Program-made: the position numbers and the translations under genes | Notes under the pieces: model-generated | Database searches by the model: none | Told to the model about the DNA's origin: nothing | Seen by the model: the letters and a program-made list of their open reading frames with translations, nothing else | From: Candidatus Babelota bacterium | GTDB taxonomy: Bacteria > Babelota > Babeliae > Babelales > Vermiphilaceae | Direction: 5' to 3' | Assembly: GCA_029262595.1 (NCBI GenBank) | Contig: JAJCZB010000033.1 | Span: 1 to 64,000 of the forward strand | DNA length: 64,000 nt | Shown: piece after piece, positions 35,404-43,484 of the stretch | How the letters are laid out: each line of letters begins with the position of its first letter | Numbering within the stretch: the first letter of the stretch is position 1

Positions 35404-36042
35404 CTATTGAAATGTAGCGATAATGCTTTGCCCCCCAGAAACATAATCCCCTTCTTTCACTTTTATAGAAATATTTGCTGGAAGAAAAAGATCTACGCGT
35501 GATCCAAAACGAATCATTCCTATTTTTTCGCATGCTGATACGTATTGCCCTGGCTGCACCCAACATGCAATGCGCCGCGCCACCATTCCCGCTATTTGCC
35601 TAACAAGGATTCGATGTCCGTTATCAGACATTATAGCAATATCATTTCGCTCATTTTCCTCAGCACTTTTGGGTAGCCATGCAAGCGTAAATATGCCCGG
35701 GCGATACGTAATTTTTTCAATCGTCCCGGCAATTGGTGTCCAGTTCACGTGCACATCAAACACAGATAAAAAAATAGAAATACGATGGGCATATTCTGTC
35801 TTATCCAGCACATCATCAGTAACGGCAATCACTTTCCCATCGGCGGGAGCCAAAATAATGTCTGTATTATGTAAAGCATCCTGATTGCAGCGAACGGGAT
35901 TACGAAAAAAATAGATAGAAAAGATTAGAAAAAGTGTAGAAATATAAAAAAGCGGATGCCAAAACATAAGCCCTATCGCCATGCAAAACAGCGTAACCAG
36001 TAAGACGATGCTGCCTTCAGTGAAAAGTAGTGGTAAATGCAT
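35404..36042 (-). CDS. psd: Phosphatidylserine decarboxylase proenzyme, short type
   Basis: 212 aa from the ATG at 36042. It makes phosphatidylethanolamine at the inner membrane. Two N-terminal helices (about 8-45) anchor it. APADGKV, the VFDVHVNW stretch and the self-cleavage site RFGSRVD are visible, where S181 becomes the pyruvoyl group. The size matches the short archaeal/alpha-proteobacterial type. The SD (AAGAGG) lies in the arm of a 12 bp hairpin (36053-36083), so translation may be controlled. Confidence 0.93.
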   Translation of the reverse strand: MHLPLLFTEGSIVLLVTLFCMAIGLMFWHPLFYISTLFLIFSIYFFRNPVRCNQDALHNTDIILAPADGKVIAVTDDVLDKTEYAHRISIFLSVFDVHVNWTPIAGTIEKITYRPGIFTLAWLPKSAEENERNDIAIMSDNGHRILVRQIAGMVARRIACWVQPGQYVSACEKIGMIRFGSRVDLFLPANISIKVKEGDYVSGGQSIIATFQ

Positions 36043-36052
36043 AATAAAGTAA

Positions 36053-36083
36053 CCTCTTTTGCAAGTCATCTTTGCAAAAGAGG
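36053..36083 (-). promoter_or_regulatory. Hairpin covering the psd ribosome-binding site
   Basis: Perfect 12 bp inverted repeat (CCTCTTTTGCAA / TTGCAAAAGAGG) with a 7 nt loop, immediately 5' of psd. The downstream arm contains the AAGAGG SD, 10 nt before the ATG. It may hide the SD, serve as an operator, or act as a weak terminator of the preceding gene; no real U-tract follows. Confidence 0.6.
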
Positions 36084-36142
36084 CTACCGTGTTTTTTAAC
36101 GATTGTTAATAAAAGAAAAAACAAAATACAGAGATGTAAATA

Positions 36143-36460
36143 TTACCGTTCTACTTTCGACCCTACAACTATCCCTGCTCCCGTAAAACGAGTAAGGCCT
36201 ATAGCTTTCAGCTTAGCATCTCTACTTACAGGTTTACCCATAAAATACAGCTGCTCCTGTGGTGAGAGGGGTAGGCCATAGCGAGACTGCATCTTAGCTA
36301 TAACACTCCCAACAGTCCCATTTTCAAAATCAATACCTGCAACAGGATAAACACCTCGTCCTATTGCCACCTGCACAGTGTCGGTTGGCGACGCCGCAGC
36401 ATACAGCCCGTTTGCAGATACTCCTGCCAATAACAATAAAGAAATAACACACTTCTTCAT
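36143..36460 (-). CDS. Secreted ubiquitin-like protein
   Basis: 105 aa. The signal peptide (KKCVISLLLLAGVSANGLYAA) is followed by a single ubiquitin-like domain (about 28-100). Aligned by eye to ubiquitin, T49, V53, A55, K56, Q58, G62, P64, Q68, L71, F73, G75, K76 and L84 match T22, V26, A28, K29, Q31, G35, P37, Q40, L43, F45, G47, K48 and L56 with one inserted residue. The C-terminus ends SKVER, without the Gly-Gly needed for conjugation. SD AAGGAAG. An exported ubiquitin mimic acting in a eukaryotic host is the attractive reading; another beta-grasp role in the envelope is possible. Confidence 0.75.
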   Translation of the reverse strand: MKKCVISLLLLAGVSANGLYAAASPTDTVQVAIGRGVYPVAGIDFENGTVGSVIAKMQSRYGLPLSPQEQLYFMGKPVSRDAKLKAIGLTRFTGAGIVVGSKVER

Positions 36461-36504
36461 AATGCTTCCTTAGATAAAAAACACACATATATCCATACAC
36501 TCTT

Positions 36505-36759
36505 TTACTTACCTATAACCTCTTGCGGCAGCGAAGGGATCCTTGGATATTGCGGCGCCTCGAATGGTTTAGGATCCAGGAAAAACTTTTTCACGTATGC
36601 CACAACCTGCTTTTTGCTCGGCTCAAAGCCATAATACATTTCGGCTGCTGCTTTCGAATTGCTTACAAAATCTGTAAGCGTACCTCCATACGTTTTAACA
36701 ATTGCATACAGTGGCCACGTTATGCGATACCGCGCAAGCAGCGACGCAAGCCATACCAT
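36505..36759 (-). CDS. Small protein of unknown function upstream of ubiquitin-like gene
   Basis: 84 aa. A good SD (GAGGAAGG, 8 nt before the ATG) and an in-frame stop directly upstream support this start. No signal peptide; helical and aromatic-rich, with a run AEMYYGFEPSKKQVVAYVKKFF and a Pro-rich C-terminus (RIPSLPQEVIGK). It lies 44 nt upstream of the ubiquitin-like gene on the same strand, so the two may be cotranscribed. Function unknown. Confidence 0.5.
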   Translation of the reverse strand: MVWLASLLARYRITWPLYAIVKTYGGTLTDFVSNSKAAAEMYYGFEPSKKQVVAYVKKFFLDPKPFEAPQYPRIPSLPQEVIGK

Positions 36760-36860
36760 TCATACGACCTTCCTCACGCCCCTAAATAAACAGCTTCATT
36801 TCCTCCCAGATAGCGTAGCAAAATGACGCAAACAAAAGCAATGCAAAGTGAACAGTTCAA

Positions 36861-38075
36861 CTATTGCACGATAGTTTTATACAGTTTTGGCGCGTAGGGC
36901 TGCTTTAAAAGCACTGATCTGCGCAGCGCGCCCAGCTGCGGCAACGTATCGCCAATCATAATAAATCCGGCAGGTACCCCATCTTTCACAAACATCTTGC
37001 AATACTCATCCGGCGCCCCTTTGCACGAGACGGTAGTATAGCCATCCCCTTTATGGAAATGCGCGCCATATCCGCATGCCGCAAACTTTACTCCGAAGAA
37101 CGCAGAACTCGTCACAATCATAACTCCCGGGTATGGCTTTGGATTATCAGTCATTGCATGCGCGGCAATAAGTCCTTGATGCATTGCATCGGGCCACGTG
37201 CAGCTGCGCACTAACTGTCCGGTAAGTTGATCTTTTACAACTACTAGATCCCCGGCAGCATAAATGTGTTCGTCTGACGTCTGCATGTACTGGTCCACCC
37301 ATACTGAATCATCAATAAGGCGCAGTCCGCAGTCGCGCGCAAGCGCGCTATTTGGGCGTAATCCTGTGGCGCAAATAACTACATCTGTCTTGATCTTCTT
37401 TCCATTAGAAAGCGTTATTCCACTTACCATTTGATTGGTGTTCATTATTTCTATTGCCGAAGTATGAGGCATAAAAACAATTCCTTGTACCTTCATGCGC
37501 TCCTGAATAAAAAGCCCCGCCTCAAAATCAATCTGGCGCGCCAATACCTGCGACTCACGATCTACTACTAACACTTCGAGATTGTGCGAGCGTAACGCAT
37601 CAGCCGCCTCGAGCCCACTTAACCCTGCTCCGATGATCGTTACGTGAGCACAATCGTTTCGCTTCACATAATCAAGTATCCGATTCGTATCACGCAATGT
37701 GTGAAACGTAAAAACACCTTCACTTTCAATCCCAGAGATCGGCGGAATAGCAGGCGATGATCCAGTAGCTAAAAAAAGTGTACCGTATCGAACGGTAGCG
37801 TTATCAGACAAAATAACGATTTTATTTTCGCGGTCAATCGAAACAACCCTTTTTCCAAGCATAAAAGAAACGTTTTTGTGAAATAATTTCGTAAAGAGTT
37901 GAAGCTCTTTTTTTTCACCCGATAGATAATCAGCAAGAAAGCATTTATTATATGGATTTTCAATTTCATCAGAAATGCATAAAACAGAAGCGCTTGGATC
38001 TAATTGCCATAATTTATTAATCGCGCTAATCCCCGCCGCAGCAGAGCCAATAATAAGATAAGTATACTCTCCCAT
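36861..38075 (-). CDS. FAD/NAD(P)-dependent oxidoreductase, rubredoxin/nitrite-reductase type
   Basis: 404 aa from the ATG at 38075 (AAAGGA SD, 8 nt). It is a class of pyridine-nucleotide oxidoreductase without an active-site disulfide. FAD motif GSAAAG near the N-terminus, NAD(P) motif GAGLSGLEAA in the middle, CATGLRPN and YAAGDLV near the FAD tail. This layout fits NADH:rubredoxin reductase, NirB-N or NADH oxidase relatives. No rubredoxin or nitrite-reductase partner is nearby, so the acceptor is open; oxygen or peroxide defence is possible. Confidence 0.85.
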   Translation of the reverse strand: MGEYTYLIIGSAAAGISAINKLWQLDPSASVLCISDEIENPYNKCFLADYLSGEKKELQLFTKLFHKNVSFMLGKRVVSIDRENKIVILSDNATVRYGTLFLATGSSPAIPPISGIESEGVFTFHTLRDTNRILDYVKRNDCAHVTIIGAGLSGLEAADALRSHNLEVLVVDRESQVLARQIDFEAGLFIQERMKVQGIVFMPHTSAIEIMNTNQMVSGITLSNGKKIKTDVVICATGLRPNSALARDCGLRLIDDSVWVDQYMQTSDEHIYAAGDLVVVKDQLTGQLVRSCTWPDAMHQGLIAAHAMTDNPKPYPGVMIVTSSAFFGVKFAACGYGAHFHKGDGYTTVSCKGAPDEYCKMFVKDGVPAGFIMIGDTLPQLGALRRSVLLKQPYAPKLYKTIVQ

Positions 38076-38191
38076 GCAATCCTTTTTCACTCAAACCTCC
38101 ACCAACAAGTAACCCCTAAAATCTATACCATAATACCAAGAATTATCAGAATATTCAAAAATACATACAGAAATAGAAACAGCCAAAAGCA

Positions 38192-38220
38192 TTGACAGTC
38201 CAGCATTTCTCTTATATGTT
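38192..38220 (+). promoter_or_regulatory. Candidate promoter for the SpeD-like gene
   Basis: TTGACA at 38192-38197, 17 nt spacer, TATGTT at 38215-38220 (four of six matches). It is the only promoter-like sequence in the 186 bp divergent spacer and points towards the gene at 38277. Confidence 0.45.
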
Positions 38221-38276
38221 TACACAACATTTTCAATACATATCTGTTAACTCATCATTTTTTCCAGGAGCGTTCA

Positions 38277-38735
38277 ATGGTCAAACAGGGATTCTTTGCA
38301 GCTGGCCTACTAGTGTTATCTGTTTTAATTTACGCAGCAATGCCAAAAAGCTACGAAGAACTCTGTAGGCAATTTGAACAAAAAAACGCATGGGGCTTAC
38401 ATACAACTGTTGATCTTCGTGATTGCGATCCGGCACTCATTCGTTCTAAAGAAGCTATTACGCAATACGTGCATGAATTATGCGAGCTCATCAAAATGAA
38501 GCGCTTTGGCGATACCATGGTAGTTAACTTTGGCGAAGAAGAGCGTGTGGCAGGATACTCTATGGTGCAACTCATTGAAACAAGCTGCATTTCTGGCCAC
38601 TTTGCTAATGCTACTAATGCCGCTTATATCGATATATTTAGCTGCAAGCTTTACGATCCTGAAGTAGTCCGCGAATTTACTGCTAACTTCTTTAAAGGCG
38701 CTATCAATGGCAGCAAAGTTCTTATGAGAAAATAA
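38277..38735 (+). CDS. SpeD-like S-adenosylmethionine decarboxylase with signal segment
   Basis: 152 aa. After a hydrophobic N-terminal segment (FFAAGLLVLSVLIYAAMP) comes an AdoMet decarboxylase core. It has WGLHTTVDLRDCDP, then IETSCISGHF where family members have the self-cleaving Ser and catalytic His (S103 and H108 are candidates), and YIDIFSCK with C123 at the conserved catalytic Cys. SpeD makes decarboxylated AdoMet for spermidine synthesis in the cytoplasm, so an export or anchor signal is odd. SD AGGAG. No spermidine synthase gene is in the window. Good for fold, less sure for activity. Confidence 0.72.
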   Translation: MVKQGFFAAGLLVLSVLIYAAMPKSYEELCRQFEQKNAWGLHTTVDLRDCDPALIRSKEAITQYVHELCELIKMKRFGDTMVVNFGEEERVAGYSMVQLIETSCISGHFANATNAAYIDIFSCKLYDPEVVREFTANFFKGAINGSKVLMRK

Positions 38736-38753
38736 GTTCACGTATTAAAAAGC

Positions 38754-38792
38754 AAAAGAGCTCGTCAGGAATTCCTGGGGAGCTCTTTTTTT
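38754..38792 (+). terminator. Terminator after the SpeD-like gene
   Basis: AAAGAGCTC pairs with GAGCTCTTT, with an inner CAGG/CCTG stem, followed by a run of seven T. It lies 19 nt after the stop codon. Confidence 0.85.
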
Positions 38793-38810
38793 GGCTGTCT
38801 AAGTAAAAAA

Positions 38811-38844
38811 CTGGCCTGCCAGCCGAAGCCTTGGCGTAGGCTGG
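38811..38844. repeat. Imperfect palindromic repeat abutting a tRNA
   Basis: CCAGCC (38819-38824 region) and GGCTGG (38839-38844) flank GAAGCCTTGGCGTA, forming an imperfect palindrome. It resembles a short repeat I remember from many small-genome bacteria, readable in proteins as AYAKASAG-like peptides. Its right end overlaps the encoded CCA of the tRNA-Arg gene. Confidence 0.55.
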
Positions 38845-38918
38845 TGCGCTCGACAGGAATCGAACCTGCGGCCTACAGATTAGGAATCTGTCGCTCTATC
38901 CTACTGAGCTACGAGCGC
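38842..38918 (-). tRNA. tRNA-Arg (CCT)
   Basis: 77 nt including encoded CCA. The acceptor stem GCGCTCG/CGAGCGC is perfect. The anticodon stem-loop is ACAGA-TTCCTAA-TCTGT with anticodon CCT, reading AGG. The T arm contains GGTTCGATTCC. The D arm (GCTCAGTAGGATAGAGC) is standard. Confidence 0.96.
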
Positions 38919-38968
38919 ATACAAAAGACATATTGTAGTATACCGTGAATTAAAAAAGAGATGAACTC

Positions 38969-40675
38969 TTAACGGCCGCCGCCGCCACCTCCGCCGCCTC
39001 CGCCGCCGGAAAATCCACCTCCTCCACTTCCACCAGAGAATCCAGAACCACTTCCAGGACGTGATGCAGACGAAGAAATCGCAGAGCTCATGCTGCTACT
39101 CATACTTGAAGCGAAAGAAGATGCACGAAATGCCCCCGCATCCCATCCAATAGCCCACATCGGCACATACGGATTGCCCGCTTGTCGTAGTTTTTCAAAC
39201 AATGGCGCAAATTGCGCAGACCATTGTTCTTCTACTCCCAATGCCATCGCATACGGCAAATACGCTTCATAGAGCTCAGGCGTTTTGGTTGGCGGTGTGC
39301 CAATAACTTTTAATCGATCAGTTTCAGTCGTCGCAAGAAACAATTTAAAACCTTCGACATCATTATGCAGTTTCATTCCTGCGCGGGTATATCCTTTGAC
39401 CGCATTATAAAATATAATAATGGGAATAAAGTACCCGATAGTTGCCCATACCATCCACGATCCATCGCCAGCAACAAGTACTGCCGCCACCCCAAATACA
39501 AATGTTATCAACATGGCACCAATAGTTTCATTGACACAATAATCAAATAAACCATCATAATTTGATCCATAATAGCGCTCTGAAAGCGAAATGGAATCTT
39601 GTACCTGTCTATTATTTGAGCTTCCCAATGTAATCGGTTTATTATTGGGAAATAGTTTTAAAAAAATATCTTCATATAAAGATGTAGAGTCGCCCTCTTT
39701 TGACTCTTTTGGCTGTAACGTATACGTTTTCGATCCCCACCATCCTTTTTTTTGATCAATAGTTAACCATCCACCAACCGCCATGTTAACCACGTCTGAA
39801 GCCAACACTACACTATCATATCCCATACGCATAAAGTATCGCATACCACCTGGAAGCATTCCTTTCGGTGGATAAAATAATGGGATAATAGGCTCATCTA
39901 ATCGCTTTGCGCGAATGCGCATCCACATGAAAAGCAGATAGGCAAGCAATAATACCCATCCAAATCCAAGTAAAAAAATATGCTTATTATCATCAAAAAA
40001 CCACTGCCATTCTTGCCATCCAGATGGAGACTCAATGAATCCTTTTGGCCACCCCACTACAATAGTAAGCCCTTCAAACTCGCCTAGTCGTTGAGTAGTG
40101 GTAAATTGCACCCCGTGTGAAATAGGCGATGCAACCACGTTTTTTTGTCGCGATCCATAGCGACCCGTATACGCTTCCCATCGAATATCTTTATCGGAAA
40201 TAGACGCGGGCAAGTGCACCCGCGCAATTAATCGATCAATCGGCAATCGCCAGCCATTGCCCGTTACATTCCAATAGAGCTCATCGTGATTTTCATAAAA
40301 GCCAAGCTGTCGATTCGTTTTATAGATCACTGTGAATGTATGCTGGCCGCGCGTAAGATAAGTATCATCGCCAAAGTTAAGAAGCTTTCCATTCGAGGCA
40401 AACTCAATAAAATACGGAGCGCCTTTTCCATCGATCATTACCCCCTGCACATCAAACCCTACACGATACCAATTGCCACGTTTATCTTTATATGTAGTAG
40501 GAAATTCACGCACAATACCGCGCCGAATTTTTCTCAATTCCACGTTCGCCGTTATATCTTCACGCACGGTCATTGATCCATCTGTATGGATCGTTATGTC
40601 GCTCTTGAACTGCGTGATTGACTCGACAGCATGCAAAGATGCCGAAAAGAAAAGCGCTAACAGTAAGTACATCAT
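38969..40675 (-). CDS. DUF2207 family membrane protein
   Basis: 568 aa, YciQ-like. A signal peptide, then a large extracytoplasmic beta domain (about 20-220) with the family start (ITIHTDGSMTVREDI). A transmembrane helix lies near 228-250, a central cytoplasmic part follows, then two helices around 360-410. The C-terminus is Ser- then Gly-rich (GGGFSGGGGGGGG). DUF2207 proteins commonly sit beside LemA, as here (the lemA gene ends 23 nt upstream). Role unknown; probably envelope-related. SD AGGAG. Confidence 0.88.
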   Translation of the reverse strand: MMYLLLALFFSASLHAVESITQFKSDITIHTDGSMTVREDITANVELRKIRRGIVREFPTTYKDKRGNWYRVGFDVQGVMIDGKGAPYFIEFASNGKLLNFGDDTYLTRGQHTFTVIYKTNRQLGFYENHDELYWNVTGNGWRLPIDRLIARVHLPASISDKDIRWEAYTGRYGSRQKNVVASPISHGVQFTTTQRLGEFEGLTIVVGWPKGFIESPSGWQEWQWFFDDNKHIFLLGFGWVLLLAYLLFMWMRIRAKRLDEPIIPLFYPPKGMLPGGMRYFMRMGYDSVVLASDVVNMAVGGWLTIDQKKGWWGSKTYTLQPKESKEGDSTSLYEDIFLKLFPNNKPITLGSSNNRQVQDSISLSERYYGSNYDGLFDYCVNETIGAMLITFVFGVAAVLVAGDGSWMVWATIGYFIPIIIFYNAVKGYTRAGMKLHNDVEGFKLFLATTETDRLKVIGTPPTKTPELYEAYLPYAMALGVEEQWSAQFAPLFEKLRQAGNPYVPMWAIGWDAGAFRASSFASSMSSSMSSAISSSASRPGSGSGFSGGSGGGGFSGGGGGGGGGGGR

Positions 40676-40698
40676 ACTGCTCCTCGAAAATTCTCAAT

Positions 40699-41265
40699 TT
40701 AGAATTTTACCTTTGGCGCTTCGCGCTCAGCTTTATCATCAAGTTCAAAATAAGAAGCTTTGGCAAAACCAAACATGTTTGCAATGAAATTAGAAGGAAA
40801 TGAGCGAACTGCAATGTTAAGATTTCGCGCTGTGCCATTATAGTAGCGGCGTGCAAGCTGAATCTCGGTCTCAAGCGTAGAAAGCTCTTGTTGTAAACTG
40901 AGAAAATTTTCGTTTGCTTTCAGATCAGGATAATTTTCAGCAACGGCAAAAAGCGTCTTCAATGCGCCAGTGAGCCCTTTTTCAGCTTCAGCCTTTCCAT
41001 CAATAGTTGTTGCACTCATGGAGGCGGCACGCATTTTGGTTACGTTTTCAAGTACTTCTTTCTCATGGATTTTATACCCTTCAACCACGCCGACGAGATT
41101 CGGTACTAAGTCATATCGCCGCTTGAGCTGCACATCAATACCACTCCAACCTTCTTGCGATAGTGATTGCAGTTGCACTAAGCGGTTATACACTGAAATG
41201 CCCCAAAGAAAAAGTAGAAGCAGTATTCCTAAAAAAACAAGCCCGACGAGTAAAAAAATATTCAT
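40699..41265 (-). CDS. lemA: LemA family protein
   Basis: 188 aa from the ATG at 41265 (AGGGAGC SD). An N-terminal transmembrane helix (FLLVGLVFLGILLLLFLWGI) is followed by YNRLVQLQ and the LKRRYDLVPNLVGVVEGY signature, then a long helical bundle. LemA forms a four-helix membrane-anchored protein of unknown exact role, often coded with DUF2207 or TPM-domain genes. It pairs with the next gene downstream. Confidence 0.93.
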   Translation of the reverse strand: MNIFLLVGLVFLGILLLLFLWGISVYNRLVQLQSLSQEGWSGIDVQLKRRYDLVPNLVGVVEGYKIHEKEVLENVTKMRAASMSATTIDGKAEAEKGLTGALKTLFAVAENYPDLKANENFLSLQQELSTLETEIQLARRYYNGTARNLNIAVRSFPSNFIANMFGFAKASYFELDDKAEREAPKVKF

Positions 41266-41357
41266 AGAAGCTCCCTGAAAATCATTATTATACATAGTTT
41301 TACCCTAGAGTAAGATATCCCATGTACGAATGCAAGCAGCTTCAATGAATTTAATAG

Positions 41358-43040
41358 TTATTTTCGGCGTGTATTCGAGCGCCCTTTGGATGGTCTTCTG
41401 CTATCTCTTCTTGCAAAACGATCCGGCTTGCCCCCGCGAGGACGACCGCGATTTTCACGATACACGTCTTGCACGATCGCAACGCGAACTTTTTTGCCCA
41501 TGATTGGCTTAGCGTTCATCATCTTAAAACATTCGCGCAATCGAGACTCAGGAACAGAGATAAATGTCTTTTTATTCAACACCCGTACCTTACCAATATC
41601 TTGCGGCAATAATTTGCATGTTGTATGCAAATAGTCTCGCACATCATCTTCAGTAAGCCCATCATCTCGCCCACGCTCAACGCACAATTCTTTAGGAGCT
41701 GCGCCCGATTGCGGGCGAACATCTTCAAGATTCTCATGCACCATGTCTTTGAAGAACTTATCTTCAAGCGATACAGCAAGAGACTGACGAATTTCTTCTT
41801 CTGTAAATGAATCAATCATCTCTTTAAGCGCAGTATGCACTTCTGACAATTTTTTGTTTGGTTTTTTTGCTTGCTCTATAAAATCGGAAACCGCACTCAT
41901 TTTTGCTGCGATAATAGAGGCAATTGGCGGAATAGGAATCTCTTTAATGGAGACATTTGCCCCTCTTTCAAGACGGCGCAATCGATGCATGTCTGATCCC
42001 GATACCAATAATATCGCAATTCCTTCCTTGCCCGCTCGGCCTGTTCGCCCAATACGGTGAATATAATTTTCATGCTCTTCTGGAATAGAGAAATTGATAA
42101 CATGCGTCAGGTCAGATACATCAATACCACGTGCCGCCACGTCTGTAGCTACCAAAATATTGAAATCTTTATTTTTAAATCCTTTAATTACCTGATTACG
42201 CAAATTCTGGCTCATATCACCATGCAGGCAATTAACGCGAAAACCCTTGCTTGCTAGCTGCTCAGTGACTTCACTTGTAAGGAGCTTGGTTTGGCAAAAA
42301 ATAATGCCATAAAAATCTGGAGCGGCTTCTATAAAACGCGCTGCCGCTTCAGTTCGCTTACGGCGCTGAACTACACAATAATATTGCTTCACTTGTGCGC
42401 TGGCTACATTCTTCTTCATTGCACGCACAGTAAGCACATCATTCATATGAGATGCAATAAGCTTTTTGATGCCGGCCTTAACCGTTGCAGAAAAAAGCCA
42501 AATATTACGATTTTTTGGCGTATAACTTAAAATCTTATCAACTTCTTCTTTAAAACCCATATCAAGCATAATATCAGCTTCATCGAGCACTAATACTTTA
42601 ACTGATTTTAAAGACAACGTTTTTCGGCGAAGGTGATCATTCAAGCGCCCTGGTGTACCAATAATAATTTGAGCCCCACGCCGAATGCTATCAATTTGAC
42701 GAGACATCGGCATGCCACCATATACTGGCTCAATAGAAATACCTGTCTGACGAGAAACGTCTCGCAAACTTTCATAAATTTGTAAAACTAGCTCACGAGT
42801 TGGCGCAACCACTAACGCCTGCACTTCTTTCTTTTTTGGATCAATTACATGAAGCAATGGAATACCAAATGCAAGTGTTTTACCCGTTCCTGTCTGCGCT
42901 TGTGCATGCACATCTTTTTTTGCATCTTCCAAAAGAATGGGAATAACTTTTTCTTGAATTTCAGTCGGGGTAGTAAACCCAAGCGAATCAAGAGATTTTT
43001 GAATAGCAGGAAGTAATGGAAAATTAGAAAATATGCTCAC
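41358..43040 (-). CDS. DEAD-box RNA helicase, DeaD/CsdA-like
   Basis: 560 aa from a GTG at 43040, preferred to a TTG 33 nt upstream because GAAAGG lies 6 nt before it. The Q motif region (GFTTPTEIQ), Walker A AQTGTGKT, DEAD (VLDEADIML), SAT and HRIGRTGRAGKEG are all present. A DbpA-like RNA-binding domain follows (about 450-525, VRVLNKKTFISVPES), then a basic RG-rich tail. This layout matches DeaD, which unwinds RNA in ribosome assembly and cold adaptation. Confidence 0.92.
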   Translation of the reverse strand: MSIFSNFPLLPAIQKSLDSLGFTTPTEIQEKVIPILLEDAKKDVHAQAQTGTGKTLAFGIPLLHVIDPKKKEVQALVVAPTRELVLQIYESLRDVSRQTGISIEPVYGGMPMSRQIDSIRRGAQIIIGTPGRLNDHLRRKTLSLKSVKVLVLDEADIMLDMGFKEEVDKILSYTPKNRNIWLFSATVKAGIKKLIASHMNDVLTVRAMKKNVASAQVKQYYCVVQRRKRTEAAARFIEAAPDFYGIIFCQTKLLTSEVTEQLASKGFRVNCLHGDMSQNLRNQVIKGFKNKDFNILVATDVAARGIDVSDLTHVINFSIPEEHENYIHRIGRTGRAGKEGIAILLVSGSDMHRLRRLERGANVSIKEIPIPPIASIIAAKMSAVSDFIEQAKKPNKKLSEVHTALKEMIDSFTEEEIRQSLAVSLEDKFFKDMVHENLEDVRPQSGAAPKELCVERGRDDGLTEDDVRDYLHTTCKLLPQDIGKVRVLNKKTFISVPESRLRECFKMMNAKPIMGKKVRVAIVQDVYRENRGRPRGGKPDRFARRDSRRPSKGRSNTRRK

Positions 43041-43264
43041 AAGAAGCCTTTCAGATAAAAAATCTTTTATCAATAATTATTAGTAACGTAACAGGAGTAT
43101 TAAAACAGTTGCAAGAATCACACTAGGCAACGATAAAAGAAAGGCTTCGCACGGTTCTTTACGGCAGTCCATCTCCACATTCTGACCTGCACATCATCTA
43201 CATCCGTCTTCGCTTAGAACTACAACGCAATATCACGGCATAGCGCTTTTAGCGCGACGATTTC
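43041..43264. other. Spacer between helicase gene and tRNA-Arg(TCG)
   Basis: About 220 nt without a convincing ORF. A small hairpin (GCGCTAAAAGCGC, near 43236-43248) lies just downstream of the tRNA 3' end on the minus strand, but no T-run follows. It may hold the tRNA trailer and the leader of the helicase gene. I recognise no known RNA. Confidence 0.4.
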
Positions 43265-43341
43265 TGGTGCGCCCAGAAGGGGTCGAACCCTCAACCTTCA
43301 GATCCGAAGTCTGACGCTCTATCCAATTGAGCTATGGGCGC
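43265..43341 (-). tRNA. tRNA-Arg (TCG)
   Basis: 77 nt including encoded CCA. The acceptor stem is GCGCCCA/TGGGCGC. The anticodon arm TCAGA-CTTCGGA-TCTGA gives anticodon TCG, reading CGA and probably other CGN codons. The T arm contains GGTTCGACCC. The D arm (GCTCAATTGGATAGAGC) is standard. Confidence 0.96.
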
Positions 43342-43484
43342 ATCATTATTTTTTCAATTCTATTACATCGGCACGCTCTTTTGAAGCTCTATGCCTTTCA
43401 ATTGACTCACGTATATGAGACATGTATGATGAGAATAGTTAACTATATGATACCAATAAATCGATGAAATGCCAATAAAATAGC

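Noticed and set aside
34268-35566. Longer form of the C39-like peptidase with 92 extra residues
   Set aside because: The extension has no SD and buries the signal peptide; the ATG at 35290 has AAGGGG upstream.
43074-43264. Possible SRP RNA or other stable RNA in the tRNA-Arg spacer
   Set aside because: A GGTCAG string occurs on the minus strand, but the GGAAGG-AGCAG core of SRP RNA and its long hairpin are absent.
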